A stretch of DNA of 64,000 bases from Kaistia hirudinis (GTDB lineage: Bacteria; Pseudomonadota; Alphaproteobacteria; Rhizobiales; Kaistiaceae): contig NZ_JACIDS010000004.1 in the NCBI RefSeq assembly GCF_014196455.1, positions 558,001-622,000 on the forward strand, written 5' to 3'. The notes below the pieces were generated by a model. The model saw nothing but the letters and a program-made list of their open reading frames with translations, had not been told where the DNA came from and did not search any database. Made by a program: the position numbers and the translations under genes. Positions 33,218 through 41,438 of the stretch are shown here, one piece after another; position 1 is the first letter of the stretch; every line of letters begins with the position of its first letter.

Positions 33218-36200
33218 ATGCGGATGGCCTTCCACGCCGACCTTCACGTCCATTCCAAATATTCCCGCGCCACCAGCCGCGATCTCGATCTCGAGCACCT
33301 TGCGCTCTGGGGCGCGCGCAAGGGCATTTCGGTCGTGGGTACGGGCGACTGCGTCCATCCCGCCTGGCTCGCCGAGATCAAGGACAAGCTGCTGCCGCTC
33401 GGCAACGGGCTCTTCCGCCTCAGGCCGGAGATCGAGGCGGCGGTCTGGGAGAAGCTGCCGCCGAGCTGCCGCCGGCCGGTCTCCTTCATGCTCTCGACCG
33501 AGATCTCGACGATCTACAAGAAGGGCGACAAGACGCGGAAGATCCACCACCTGATCTACGCCGCCGACCTCGACGCCGCCGATCGCCTCGCCGCGTCGCT
33601 GGCGCGGATCGGCAATATCGCCTCGGACGGGCGCCCGATCCTGGGGCTCGATTCGCGCGACCTGCTGGAGATCGCGCTCGAATCCGGTCCCGATTCCTAT
33701 CTGGTTCCGGCCCATATCTGGACGCCATGGTTCGCGGCGCTCGGCTCGCAATCGGGCTTCGATTCGATCGCCGAATGCTATGGCGATCTCGCCGACCACA
33801 TCTTCGCCGTCGAGACGGGGCTCTCCTCGGATCCGGCGATGAACTGGCGCATCTCCTTCCTCGACCGCTATCGCCTGACGTCGAATTCCGATGCCCATTC
33901 GCCGGGCAAGCTCGGCCGCGAGGCGACGCGCTTCACCTGTGAGGCCGACTATTTCGCGATCCGCCGCGCGCTGGAGACGGGCGAGGGCTATGGCGGAACG
34001 GTCGAGTTCTTCCCAGAAGAGGGCAAGTATCACATGGACGGACACCGCAATTGCGGCGTCCGTCTCGACCCGAAGGAAACGCTGGCGCTCGGCGGTCGTT
34101 GCCCGGTCTGCGGCAAGGCCGTGACCGTCGGCGTCGCGCATCGGGTGGAGATGCTGGCCGATCGCAGCGAGGAAGAGGCGTTGCCGCCGCAGACGGCCGG
34201 CGCGGTCGCGAGCCTCGTGCCGCTGCCGGAAATGCTCTCCGAGATCATCGGCAGCGGCGTCGCCTCGAAGGCGGTGGCGTCCGCCTATGACCGCACGGGC
34301 GCCGCGCTCGGCCCGGAACTCGACATGCTGACGGAACTGCCGGTCGAGGACATTGCGCGCATCGATCCGCTGATGGGCGAGGCGGTGACGCGGCTGCGCG
34401 CCGGCCAGGTGATCCGCGATCCCGGCTATGACGGCGAATATGGCGTGATCCGCCTGTTCGAGACGGGCGAACTCGACCGGCTCGCGAAAGGCGACTTCCT
34501 CTTCGAGGCTCCGCTCGCCCGCCGCAAGCGCGCCGTCGGGCGGATTGTCCCGGCCGAGGCGAGCCCGGAGGCCTCTGCCGAGGCGCCAGCAGCTTCGCCC
34601 GCCTCTGGGCGGAGCGGCGTGCTGGCCGGGCTCGATGCCGACCAGGCGGAGGCGGCCGCCGCGACCGAAGGCCCGCTGATGGTGATTGCCGGGCCCGGCT
34701 CCGGCAAGACGCGGATGCTGACGCATCGCCTGGCGCATATCGTCCTGGAACAGGACGTGCCGTCGTCCGCCTGCCTCGCCGTCACCTTCACGCGCAAGGC
34801 GACCGAGGAATTGCGGGCGCGGCTGCTCGCGCTGCTCGGCGAGCGCGGGGCGGGAATCGCGGTCGAGAGCTTCCATTCGCTCGGTCTGGCGATCCTCAGG
34901 GCGCATGGCGCGCGGCTCGGCCTGCACCCGGATTTCCGCATCGCGTCCGAGGCGGAGCGGCGTGCCGCGCTGGTCTCCGCGCTCGGCGTGACCGATGGCC
35001 GGGCGGGGCAATTGCTGAAGGCGGTCTCGGTCCTGAAGCGGAGCGGCGGGCAGGGCGCAGGCGAGGAAGCGGCAGCGCGCGCGGCGCTGGCCGAGGCCGG
35101 CCGTGCCGGGGGCTTCCTCGATTTCGATGATCTGGTCGTGCGCGCCGCGGACCTGCTCGAGACCCATCCCGAGATCGCCGCGCTCTGGCAGGGGCGCTTC
35201 GCGCATGTCGTCGCCGACGAGTTCCAGGATGTCGACGAGCAGCAATATCGTCTGCTGAAGCTGGTCGCGGGTGGCGGCGCCCTCTGCGTCATCGGTGATC
35301 CCGACCAGGCGATCTATGGCTTCCGCGGCGCGGACGCGGCCTGTTTCGAGCGCTTCGCCCGCGATTTCCCGTCCGCGCCGACGCTCCGCCTCGCACGCAA
35401 CTATCGCTCGAGCGGCACGATCGTCGCGGCGAGCGCCGCGCTGCTCGGGCGCGAAGCGCGCGGGATCACGCGGCCGATGGGCGAGAAGATCATTCTCGAC
35501 GCGAGCCCCGACGAGGCGGGCGAGGCGGAGTTCGTCACCGCGACGATCGAGGATCTGCTCGGCGGGCACGATCTGCTCGCCGCGCAGCGCGAGCGCGGCG
35601 TCCGCAGCCCGGCCGGAGCGCTCGGTTTCGCCGATTGCGCCGTGCTCTATCGCACCGATGCGCAGGCGGCCGCGTTCCGGACCGCCTTCGACCGGGCCGG
35701 CATTCCCTACATGAAGAGCACGCCCGCCTCGATCGCCGGCCATGCCGGTGTCGTCGCGATCCTCGCCGCGCTCGGCGCCGAACCAAGCGACGGGGATCTC
35801 GCCGATCGCATCGGCCACGCCGCCGAGGCGGCGCGCCGGTCGGGCACGGCGGATGCGGCCATTCTCGCCGAGGCCCGCGGCTGGCTCCTTTCGCTCGCTG
35901 CGTCGGATGCCGTCGCCGGTGACCCGGCCCGTCTGGCGGAGCAGGTGGCGCTCTCGACCGAAGCCGATTTTCGCGATGCCCGCGCCGATCGCGTGTCGCT
36001 CCTCACCATGCATGCGGCCAAGGGGCTCGAATTCGCGGTGGTCTTCGTCGTCGGCCTCGAAAACGGGCTGATGCCCTTCGCCTTTGACGGCACGACGGAC
36101 GACAGCGTGCTGGCCGAAGAGCGTCGGCTGCTCTATGTCGCGATGACCCGCGCCCGCGAGCGGCTCTTTCTGACGCGAGCGGGCGAGCGCTCCTGGCGCG

Positions 36201-36319
36201 GCGCCGTCCGCGCTTTCCCGGCGTCACCCTTCCTGGCAACGCTGCCGGCCGAGCTGACGGCGCGCTCCGGCTCCGCCGGAAAGCGCCGCCCGCGGGTCCA
36301 GCAATTGAGGCTTTTCTGA
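33218..36319 (+). CDS. PHP phosphoesterase fused to a UvrD-type superfamily 1 helicase
   Basis: 1033 residues. The N-terminal part is a PHP hydrolase: DLHVHSKYSRATS (HxH), VGTGDCVHP, VPAHIWTPW and SNSDAHSP supply metal ligands. A zinc ribbon follows (Cys279, Cys295, Cys298 in NCGV and CPVCGK) with the GVAHRVEMLADR segment seen in TIGR00375-type proteins. After an Ala/Pro linker (about 445-470) comes a full UvrD/Rep helicase: AGPGSGKT (Lys497), DEFQDVDEQQ (from Asp667), GDPDQAIYGFRGA, NYRSS, LLTMHAAKGLEF and YVAMTRARERL. Both parts look active. Role is probably DNA repair in which a nuclease/phosphoesterase is coupled to unwinding. It overlaps the next gene by one base. Confidence 0.93.
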   Translation: MRMAFHADLHVHSKYSRATSRDLDLEHLALWGARKGISVVGTGDCVHPAWLAEIKDKLLPLGNGLFRLRPEIEAAVWEKLPPSCRRPVSFMLSTEISTIYKKGDKTRKIHHLIYAADLDAADRLAASLARIGNIASDGRPILGLDSRDLLEIALESGPDSYLVPAHIWTPWFAALGSQSGFDSIAECYGDLADHIFAVETGLSSDPAMNWRISFLDRYRLTSNSDAHSPGKLGREATRFTCEADYFAIRRALETGEGYGGTVEFFPEEGKYHMDGHRNCGVRLDPKETLALGGRCPVCGKAVTVGVAHRVEMLADRSEEEALPPQTAGAVASLVPLPEMLSEIIGSGVASKAVASAYDRTGAALGPELDMLTELPVEDIARIDPLMGEAVTRLRAGQVIRDPGYDGEYGVIRLFETGELDRLAKGDFLFEAPLARRKRAVGRIVPAEASPEASAEAPAASPASGRSGVLAGLDADQAEAAAATEGPLMVIAGPGSGKTRMLTHRLAHIVLEQDVPSSACLAVTFTRKATEELRARLLALLGERGAGIAVESFHSLGLAILRAHGARLGLHPDFRIASEAERRAALVSALGVTDGRAGQLLKAVSVLKRSGGQGAGEEAAARAALAEAGRAGGFLDFDDLVVRAADLLETHPEIAALWQGRFAHVVADEFQDVDEQQYRLLKLVAGGGALCVIGDPDQAIYGFRGADAACFERFARDFPSAPTLRLARNYRSSGTIVAASAALLGREARGITRPMGEKIILDASPDEAGEAEFVTATIEDLLGGHDLLAAQRERGVRSPAGALGFADCAVLYRTDAQAAAFRTAFDRAGIPYMKSTPASIAGHAGVVAILAALGAEPSDGDLADRIGHAAEAARRSGTADAAILAEARGWLLSLAASDAVAGDPARLAEQVALSTEADFRDARADRVSLLTMHAAKGLEFAVVFVVGLENGLMPFAFDGTTDDSVLAEERRLLYVAMTRARERLFLTRAGERSWRGAVRAFPASPFLATLPAELTARSGSAGKRRPRVQQLRLF

Positions 36320-37263
36320 TGGCATCGCTCATGCCGCCCATCGCGCGGCTTCGTTTCCGCCATCCCAAGGTGGTGCACGCGCTGCGCGTCGCGGTCGGCG
36401 TGCTGATCTGCATCGCCATCTCGATCTATATCGATCCGCCCTATGCCCAGTGGATCACCATATCCTTCCTCGTCGTCACGGCGGGCCTGCAGCATCACGG
36501 CAATATCCGCCGCAAGGCGATCGAGCGCGCGCTCGGCACGCTCATCGGCGCCGCGGTCGGCGTGCTGATCCTCGGGCAGCAGCAGCTCATCGGCCTCTCA
36601 GTGCTGACCTATCTGCTGATCGCGGCGGCAAGCGCGGTCTGCGCCTATTATGCCGTCGGCAAGGGCGGCTATACGGCGCTCCTCTCAGCGATCACGCTCG
36701 TCATCGTCGCCGGCCATGGCACGGAGCCGATCGACGAGGGGCTGTGGCGCGCCGTCAATGTGATCATCGGCGTCGCGCTCGCGCTTGCCCTGTCGCTTGC
36801 GGCGCCGCTCTATGCGACCTGGTTCTGGCGGGAGACGCTGGCCGACGCGTTGCGCCAGAGCGCCGAACTCGTCCGCGGCATGGGGCCCGGCGCTGCCGCC
36901 GGCGATGAACGCCCGCTGGACACGACGCTGCAGCAGCTCCGGCCGCTCATGCCGTCCGTCTCCAGCGAGACCGGCGTCCCGGTTTCCGCGCTGGAGACGA
37001 TCCAGCGCAACCTGCGCCTTGTGCTCGCGGGCGTCGAATTCTCGCTGCTGTCGGGCACCGTTCCGGAACACCGGGACGAGATCGTGCGGCGGTTCGAGGC
37101 GATCGACGCCGCGCTCTCGGGCACCTCGGGCGCGGCACTGGCCACGGCTCCGGCGGTCGCCGACGCCGCGACGGCCCGCGACGAGACGGGCGACCAGATC
37201 CTGCTCGGGCTCGAAGGGCTCCGCATCGCGCTGGCGGGGGCTCCCGCGCTCTGGCGCGTCTGA
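36319..37263 (+). CDS. FUSC family membrane protein
   Basis: 314 residues. An N-terminal block of six hydrophobic segments (about residues 20-170) has the FUSC pattern HPKVVHALRVAVGVLI, WITISFLVVTAGLQHHGNIRRKAIERALGTLIGAAVG. A cytosolic helical domain follows. Related proteins export aromatic acids or organic toxicants, but the substrate here is unknown. The ATG overlaps the helicase stop (TGATG), so expression may be coupled, although a functional link to a helicase is not obvious. Confidence 0.85.
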   Translation: MASLMPPIARLRFRHPKVVHALRVAVGVLICIAISIYIDPPYAQWITISFLVVTAGLQHHGNIRRKAIERALGTLIGAAVGVLILGQQQLIGLSVLTYLLIAAASAVCAYYAVGKGGYTALLSAITLVIVAGHGTEPIDEGLWRAVNVIIGVALALALSLAAPLYATWFWRETLADALRQSAELVRGMGPGAAAGDERPLDTTLQQLRPLMPSVSSETGVPVSALETIQRNLRLVLAGVEFSLLSGTVPEHRDEIVRRFEAIDAALSGTSGAALATAPAVADAATARDETGDQILLGLEGLRIALAGAPALWRV

Positions 37264-37267
37264 CGCC

Positions 37268-37903
37268 TCACCAGGCGAGGCTGCGCCGTCCGATCAGTCC
37301 GCCGGCGGCGGTGACGATGCCGATCGCGATGACATACCAGGTCGCGACGAAGAGCGGGCTGTCGTCCGGGCAGTGCCAGGCATAGACCGCCGCGGCGATG
37401 GCGCCGGCCGCGAGGCCCGCGGCGGCGCCGGCGAGCGCCGGGTTCTCCGGCGCGCCGGCCTTCAGTGCCGCGAGGAAGGCGGCGAGCGGCGCGAGCGCCA
37501 GCACGGGAATGAAGAAGACGCAGAACGCCGCATGCTGGCCGCGCCAGCTGCTGACCCAATCGGCGGGCGGCAAAAGGGCGAGCTCGGTGACGACGGCGGC
37601 GACGAGCAGGCCGAGCGGCACCAGCAGCATCAGCGCCCGCGTCCGCGCCGGAAGATCGGGTTTGCCGATCCGGTAGACCAGCGCCGAGGCGAGGATCGCG
37701 AGCAGCAGCGTCTCGCCGACCTTGAAGATCACGCGGGCCGTCTCGAACACGCTGGCGAGATTATGACGCAGGCCCACGGTCACGATGAGGAGCAGCGCGG
37801 CGACGACGACGCCGGCGAGCAGCGCCAGCGTGATCCGCCGGCCAAGGCTCATGCCGGCCGGTGCGTCCTCCTCCAGGAGGCGGATCAGATCATTCGTCTT
37901 CAT
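37268..37903 (-). CDS. nrsF: NrsF-type membrane anti-sigma factor (DUF1109)
   Basis: 211 residues with six hydrophobic segments after a short cytosolic N-terminus (MKTNDLIRLLEEDAP), as in Caulobacter NrsF, which holds sigma-F at the membrane until metal or oxidative stress. Conserved cysteines believed to sense the signal are in HAAFCVFFIP and YAWHCPDD. The start overlaps the end of the sigma factor gene by 14 bases, so the two are cotranscribed and coupled. Confidence 0.9.
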   Translation of the reverse strand: MKTNDLIRLLEEDAPAGMSLGRRITLALLAGVVVAALLLIVTVGLRHNLASVFETARVIFKVGETLLLAILASALVYRIGKPDLPARTRALMLLVPLGLLVAAVVTELALLPPADWVSSWRGQHAAFCVFFIPVLALAPLAAFLAALKAGAPENPALAGAAAGLAAGAIAAAVYAWHCPDDSPLFVATWYVIAIGIVTAAGGLIGRRSLAW

Positions 37904-38447
37904 GCCTGTCTCTCCGATAGAAGGCGGCGAGCGATTTCAGCGCGCGATGCAACGCGACCCGCACGGCGCCTTCGCTCATCTTCAGCCGCTCCGCCGTCTC
38001 GCGGACCCCCGCACCCTCGACCGAGATCGAGCGCACGATGTCGCGCTGGGGATCCTTGAGCCGCGCGAGCAGACGTTCCGCATCGACGCGCTCGGAGCCG
38101 TCCGCCTGCGCCTCCGCAGGGAGCCATTCGACGACATCGTCGATCGGGATATCAACCCGCCGCCCGCGCCGCCGGAGGCTGTCGATCATCTTGTTCCGCA
38201 CGATGGTCGAGAGCCACGGCCCGATCGGGCGCGCGGGATCCCAGGTGCCGCGCTTCAGATGGATGGCCAGCAATACTTCCTGCACCACGTCCTCGGCCTC
38301 GCTCGGCGGCGCTCCGAACTGGTCGCAGCGCCGGCGCGCCATAGCGCGCAGCCGGGGCGTCACGGCGTGGAGAAAGCGATGATAGGCCTCCGCGTCGCCG
38401 CCAACGGCGCGACGCATCCAGTCTGCCCAGTCCGCCTCGCTCGCCAA
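37890..38447 (-). CDS. sigF: ECF sigma factor, SigF-like
   Basis: 185 residues with a TTG start preceded by GAGGGA. Region 2 (SEAEDVVQEVLLAIHLKR, RPIGPWLSTIVRNKMIDSLRRR) and region 4 (SVEGAGVRETAERLKMSEGAVRVALHRALKSL) are complete. The partner NrsF is encoded just downstream. The same promoter motif GTAACG-N16-CGTA occurs in front of this gene and of the divergent bufferin operon, so SigF very likely activates both. The arrangement matches the Caulobacter sigF-nrsF/bufferin locus. Confidence 0.92.
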   Translation of the reverse strand: MASEADWADWMRRAVGGDAEAYHRFLHAVTPRLRAMARRRCDQFGAPPSEAEDVVQEVLLAIHLKRGTWDPARPIGPWLSTIVRNKMIDSLRRRGRRVDIPIDDVVEWLPAEAQADGSERVDAERLLARLKDPQRDIVRSISVEGAGVRETAERLKMSEGAVRVALHRALKSLAAFYRRDRHEDE

Positions 38448-38468
38448 GAACGTCCCTCAAAGCCTAGC

Positions 38469-38494
38469 TACGCTGCCGAACACGCCTTCGTTAC
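38469..38494 (-). promoter_or_regulatory. SigF-type promoter of sigF-nrsF (autoregulation)
   Basis: On the minus strand GTAACG (38494-38489), 16 bases, CGTA (38472-38469), ending 22 bases before the TTG start of sigF. The hexamer, spacing and tetramer are identical to those of the bufferin promoter. Confidence 0.75.
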
Positions 38495-38574
38495 CGAGGC
38501 GGCGAAATTTCCCGCGCTTCGGTCCGCCAACGCCGTCGCGGCGCACCGCGCGAAAAAAAACATCGCCCTCTTCT

Positions 38575-38600
38575 GTAACGAACCTTGCGGCCTTCGCGTA
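38575..38600 (+). promoter_or_regulatory. SigF-type promoter of the bufferin operon
   Basis: GTAACG (38575-38580), 16 bases, CGTA (38597-38600), about 50 bases before the first bufferin gene. It is close to the published Caulobacter sigma-F motif (GTAACC-N16-CGAA). An A8 tract at 38553-38560 lies just upstream and may act as an UP-like element. Confidence 0.75.
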
Positions 38601-38649
38601 GCCCCGGATGTCGGCCAATCGGGGCCGGCACGACAGGGAACTCACCAAC

Positions 38650-38907
38650 ATGAACACCCGTATCGCCGCACTCGCTCTCGCCGGATCGCTCGCCTCGGCG
38701 CTCGCCGCCTTCGCCGCAACGCCGGCTGCCGCCGCCGACACGGAGAAGTGCTACGGCATCGCGCTCAAGGGGCAGAACGACTGCGCCGCCGGCTCGCACA
38801 ACTGCGCCGGCATGTCCAAGGTCGATTACGACAAGGGCTCGTTCAAGCTGGTTCCCACGGGCACCTGCACCACGATCAAGGGCTCGCTGAAGCCGCACAA
38901 GATGTGA
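38650..38907 (+). CDS. bufA1: Bufferin precursor peptide (DUF2282), first copy
   Basis: 85 residues. A Sec signal peptide (MNTRIAALALAGSLASALAA, then FAATPAAAA) precedes a small core with four cysteines: [25 protein letters not shown], and PTGTCTT. These match bufferins, ribosomal peptides whose central cysteines are converted to thiooxazole-type groups by the DUF692/DUF2063 enzyme pair and which bind copper in the periplasm. It corresponds to GigP of the gold-induced gig operon. It is transcribed from a SigF-type promoter. A GC hairpin follows the stop. Confidence 0.92.
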   Translation: MNTRIAALALAGSLASALAAFAATPAAAADTEKCYGIALKGQNDCAAGSHNCAGMSKVDYDKGSFKLVPTGTCTTIKGSLKPHKM

Positions 38908-38913
38908 TCCGGC

Positions 38914-38935
38914 GCCGCCGCGCTGGAGCGGCGGC
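38914..38935 (+). terminator. Intergenic hairpin after the first bufferin gene
   Basis: GCCGCCGC (38914-38921) pairs perfectly with GCGGCGGC (38928-38935) over a 6-base loop. No T run follows, so it more likely acts as a partial attenuator or 3'-end stabiliser than as a full terminator. Confidence 0.45.
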
Positions 38936-38970
38936 CTCCCTTCCTCCCATTCTCGATCCGGAGTCCAACC

Positions 38971-39249
38971 ATGTCTCGCAATCACGGCGTCGCTCTCGCC
39001 GCCTCGCTCGCCGCCGCCCTCACGCTTCTGAGCCTGCCGGCTTCGGCCGATGAGGCCAAGGAGAAGTGCTGGGGCGTCGCCCTCAAGGGCCAGAACGACT
39101 GCGCCGCCGGTCCGGGCACGACCTGCGCCGGCACCTCGAAGGTCGATTACCAGGGTAATTCCTGGAAGCTGGTTCCGGCGGGAAGCTGCGCGACGATGCA
39201 GACCCCGTTCGGGCCGGGCTCGCTGATGCCGATCAAGCGCCCCGCCTGA
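38971..39249 (+). CDS. bufA1: Bufferin precursor peptide (DUF2282), second copy
   Basis: 92 residues. Signal peptide followed by a four-cysteine core ([42 protein letters not shown]), closely parallel to the first copy but with a longer tail ending [10 protein letters not shown]. The signal peptides and tails differ while the core is conserved, which indicates an older duplication kept by selection. The first ring cysteine is followed by Trp here and Tyr in the other copy. A second hairpin follows. Confidence 0.92.
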   Translation: MSRNHGVALAASLAAALTLLSLPASADEAKEKCWGVALKGQNDCAAGPGTTCAGTSKVDYQGNSWKLVPAGSCATMQTPFGPGSLMPIKRPA

Positions 39250-39261
39250 TCCGCTTCCCCC

Positions 39262-39284
39262 GCGGCGGGCGCCGTGCCCGCCGC
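39262..39284 (+). terminator. Intergenic hairpin after the second bufferin gene
   Basis: GCGGCGGGC (39262-39270) pairs perfectly with GCCCGCCGC (39276-39284) over a 5-base loop, followed by TCTCTT. It may reduce read-through so that precursors outnumber the modifying enzymes. Confidence 0.5.
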
Positions 39285-39308
39285 TCTCTTCTCCCGGAAG
39301 ATCATCCC

Positions 39309-40163
39309 ATGAAACCGTCGAACCTCCCGGCCGGCGCAGGCGTCGGCTTCAAGCCGCAGCATTTCGGCGCGATCACGGCCGAGCCGCAGCCGCTCGCCTT
39401 CTTCGAGGTCCATGCCGAGAACTATATGGGGGCCGGCGGCCTGCCGCATGCACAGCTCGCGCGGCTGCGGCAGGACTATGCGCTGTCGATCCATGGCGTC
39501 GGCCTGTCGATCGGCGCCGACCAGGTGCTCGACGGCGCGCATCTCGCCCGCCTCAAGGCGCTCTGCGATCGGTATCAGCCGGAGAGCTTTTCCGAGCATC
39601 TCGCCTGGTCGAGCCATGGCGATGTCTTCCTGAACGATCTGCTGCCGCTGCCCTATACCGAGGCGACGCTCGCCCGCGTCATCGAGCATGTCGACCGCGT
39701 GCAGACGACGCTCGGACGCGCCATGCTGCTCGAAAATCCGGCGACCTATCTCCTCTTCGCCGAGAGCACCATTCCCGAGACGGAATTCCTCGCCGACGTG
39801 GTGCGGCGCACGGGCTGCGGGCTGCTGCTCGACGTCAACAATGTCTTCGTCGCCGCGACCAACCATCATCGCTCGGCCGAGGACTACCTCGCCGCCTTTC
39901 CGCTCGATCGCGTCGGCGAGATCCACCTCGCCGGGCACGAGGCGGACACCGACGAGATCGGCGCGCCGCTGCTGATCGATGCGCATTCGACGCCGGTGCC
40001 CGATCCGGTCTGGGCGCTCTATGCGAGCGTGATCGCGCGCATCGGTCCGGTCGCGAGCCTCGTCGAATGGGACAATGACGTGCCGGACTGGCCGGTGCTG
40101 CGGCGTGAGGCGGAGGCGGCCGGGCGCGTGCTCGCCGCCTCGGCGAAGCGCGTGGCGGCATGA
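39309..40163 (+). CDS. bufB: Multinuclear iron oxygenase (DUF692) of bufferin maturation
   Basis: 284 residues, a TIM-barrel MNIO like MbnB. It uses two or three iron ions to oxidise precursor cysteines. Conserved segments: [74 protein letters not shown] and VEWDNDVP; the His, Glu and Asp residues in these form the metal site. The stop overlaps the start of the partner gene. It corresponds to GigA of the gig operon. Confidence 0.93.
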   Translation: MKPSNLPAGAGVGFKPQHFGAITAEPQPLAFFEVHAENYMGAGGLPHAQLARLRQDYALSIHGVGLSIGADQVLDGAHLARLKALCDRYQPESFSEHLAWSSHGDVFLNDLLPLPYTEATLARVIEHVDRVQTTLGRAMLLENPATYLLFAESTIPETEFLADVVRRTGCGLLLDVNNVFVAATNHHRSAEDYLAAFPLDRVGEIHLAGHEADTDEIGAPLLIDAHSTPVPDPVWALYASVIARIGPVASLVEWDNDVPDWPVLRREAEAAGRVLAASAKRVAA

Positions 40164-40960
40164 GGATGAGCGCGATGCAGCCATTCCTCGCCGTTCCCGA
40201 TCGCCAGTCCGGTTTCGCCGCCGCCGTGATGCAGGTGGCGGGGCCGTTGCCCGACGGGCTGACGGCCTGGCACGGGCAGCCGCCCGAGGCGCGCTTTTCG
40301 GTCTATCGCAACAATGTGCAGGCCGGTCTCGCCCGTGCGCTGGCGAGCCGCTTTCCGGCCGGCGAGCGGATCGTGGGGCCGGATTTCTTCGCGGCCATGG
40401 CGCGGACCTATGTCGAGCTCCATCCGCCGCGCTCGCCGGTGTTGCTCGGCTATGGCGACGACTTCCCGGATTTCGTCGCGGCGTTCGAGCCCGCGGCCTC
40501 GGTGCCCTATCTCGCCGACGTCCTGCGCATCGAGGTGGCGCGAAGCCGCGCCTACCACGCGGCCGACCTGCCGCCGCTCGATCCGGCCGAACTCGCGGAC
40601 ATACCGCCCGAAGCGGTGGGGGCCCTGCGTTTTCGCCTGCATCCGACCGTGCATCTCGTGCGCTCGCCGCATCCCGTGGTGACGATCTGGACCATGAATG
40701 CCGAGGGCGGCGAACCCGGACCGATCGACGACTGGCTGGGCGAGGACGCGCTCGTCGTCCGCCCGCATCTGGCCGTCGCGGTTCATCGCCTGCCGTCCGG
40801 TGGGGCCGCCTTCATCGCGGCGCTGGGAGACGGTGCCACGCTCGCCGAGGCCGCGGAGGCCGGCGCCGTAGCGTCGGATCATTTCGATCTCGCCGCCAAT
40901 CTGACCGGCGCCCTTTCGAGCGGCGTCTTCTCGCGCATCGCTGAAGGGAGGTTTCCATGA
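40160..40960 (+). CDS. bufC: DUF2063 partner protein of bufferin maturation
   Basis: 266 residues. The N-terminal half has the DUF2063 pattern ([62 protein letters not shown]), the helical domain thought to bind the precursor and present it to the MNIO. The C-terminal half is beta-rich. It overlaps bufB by 4 bases and doxX by 4 bases, as expected of a stoichiometric complex. It corresponds to GigB. Confidence 0.92.
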   Translation: MRMSAMQPFLAVPDRQSGFAAAVMQVAGPLPDGLTAWHGQPPEARFSVYRNNVQAGLARALASRFPAGERIVGPDFFAAMARTYVELHPPRSPVLLGYGDDFPDFVAAFEPAASVPYLADVLRIEVARSRAYHAADLPPLDPAELADIPPEAVGALRFRLHPTVHLVRSPHPVVTIWTMNAEGGEPGPIDDWLGEDALVVRPHLAVAVHRLPSGGAAFIAALGDGATLAEAAEAGAVASDHFDLAANLTGALSSGVFSRIAEGRFP

Positions 40961-41436
40961 CCCACACGATCTCGACTGCGGAGAGGCCGGCGTCCCGCCA
41001 TCTGCCGCAGCTCCTGGACGGCGCGCTCCAGCGCCTCGGTCTCATCCCCGCCGATCTGATCGCGCTGGTCGCGCGGCTCTCGATCGCCGGCGTGTTCTGG
41101 CAGTCGGGCCAGACCAAGGTCGAGGGCTGGCACGTCACCGACAGCGCCGTCTATCTCTTCGCCAACGAATATCGCCTGCCGCTGGTCGATCCGTGGCTGG
41201 CGGCGCATCTGGCCGCCTTCGCCGAGCATTTCTTTCCCGTTCTGCTGGTGCTCGGCCTCGCGAGCCGCCTGTCGGCGCTCGCCCTGCTCGGCATGACGCT
41301 GGTGATCGAGGTCTTCGTCTATCCCGACGCCTGGCCGACGCATGGCACCTGGGCCGTCTGCCTGCTCTTCATCATGAAGCAGGGGCCGGGCGTCCTGTCG
41401 CTCGATTATCTTATCGCGCGCCGCGTCCGGCGCTGA
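40957..41436 (+). CDS. DoxX family membrane protein of the bufferin operon
   Basis: 159 residues with four hydrophobic segments. Motifs IADLIALVARLSIAGVFWQSGQTKVEGW-like at the start (read ADLIALVARLSIAG and FWQSGQTK), FFPVLLVLGLASRLSALALLG, and THGTWAVCLLF fit DoxX. It equals GigT in gig operons and may take part in redox or thiol handling with bufferins; the exact role is unknown. It is the last gene of the operon and converges on the FUSC gene with two bases between the stops. Confidence 0.88.
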   Translation: MTHTISTAERPASRHLPQLLDGALQRLGLIPADLIALVARLSIAGVFWQSGQTKVEGWHVTDSAVYLFANEYRLPLVDPWLAAHLAAFAEHFFPVLLVLGLASRLSALALLGMTLVIEVFVYPDAWPTHGTWAVCLLFIMKQGPGVLSLDYLIARRVRR

Positions 41437-41438
41437 AC

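Noticed and set aside
32963-36013. 1000-codon open frame on the minus strand opposite the PHP-UvrD gene
   Set aside because: Rich in Arg, Gly and His in the manner of antisense frames and without family motifs; the plus strand carries all helicase motifs.
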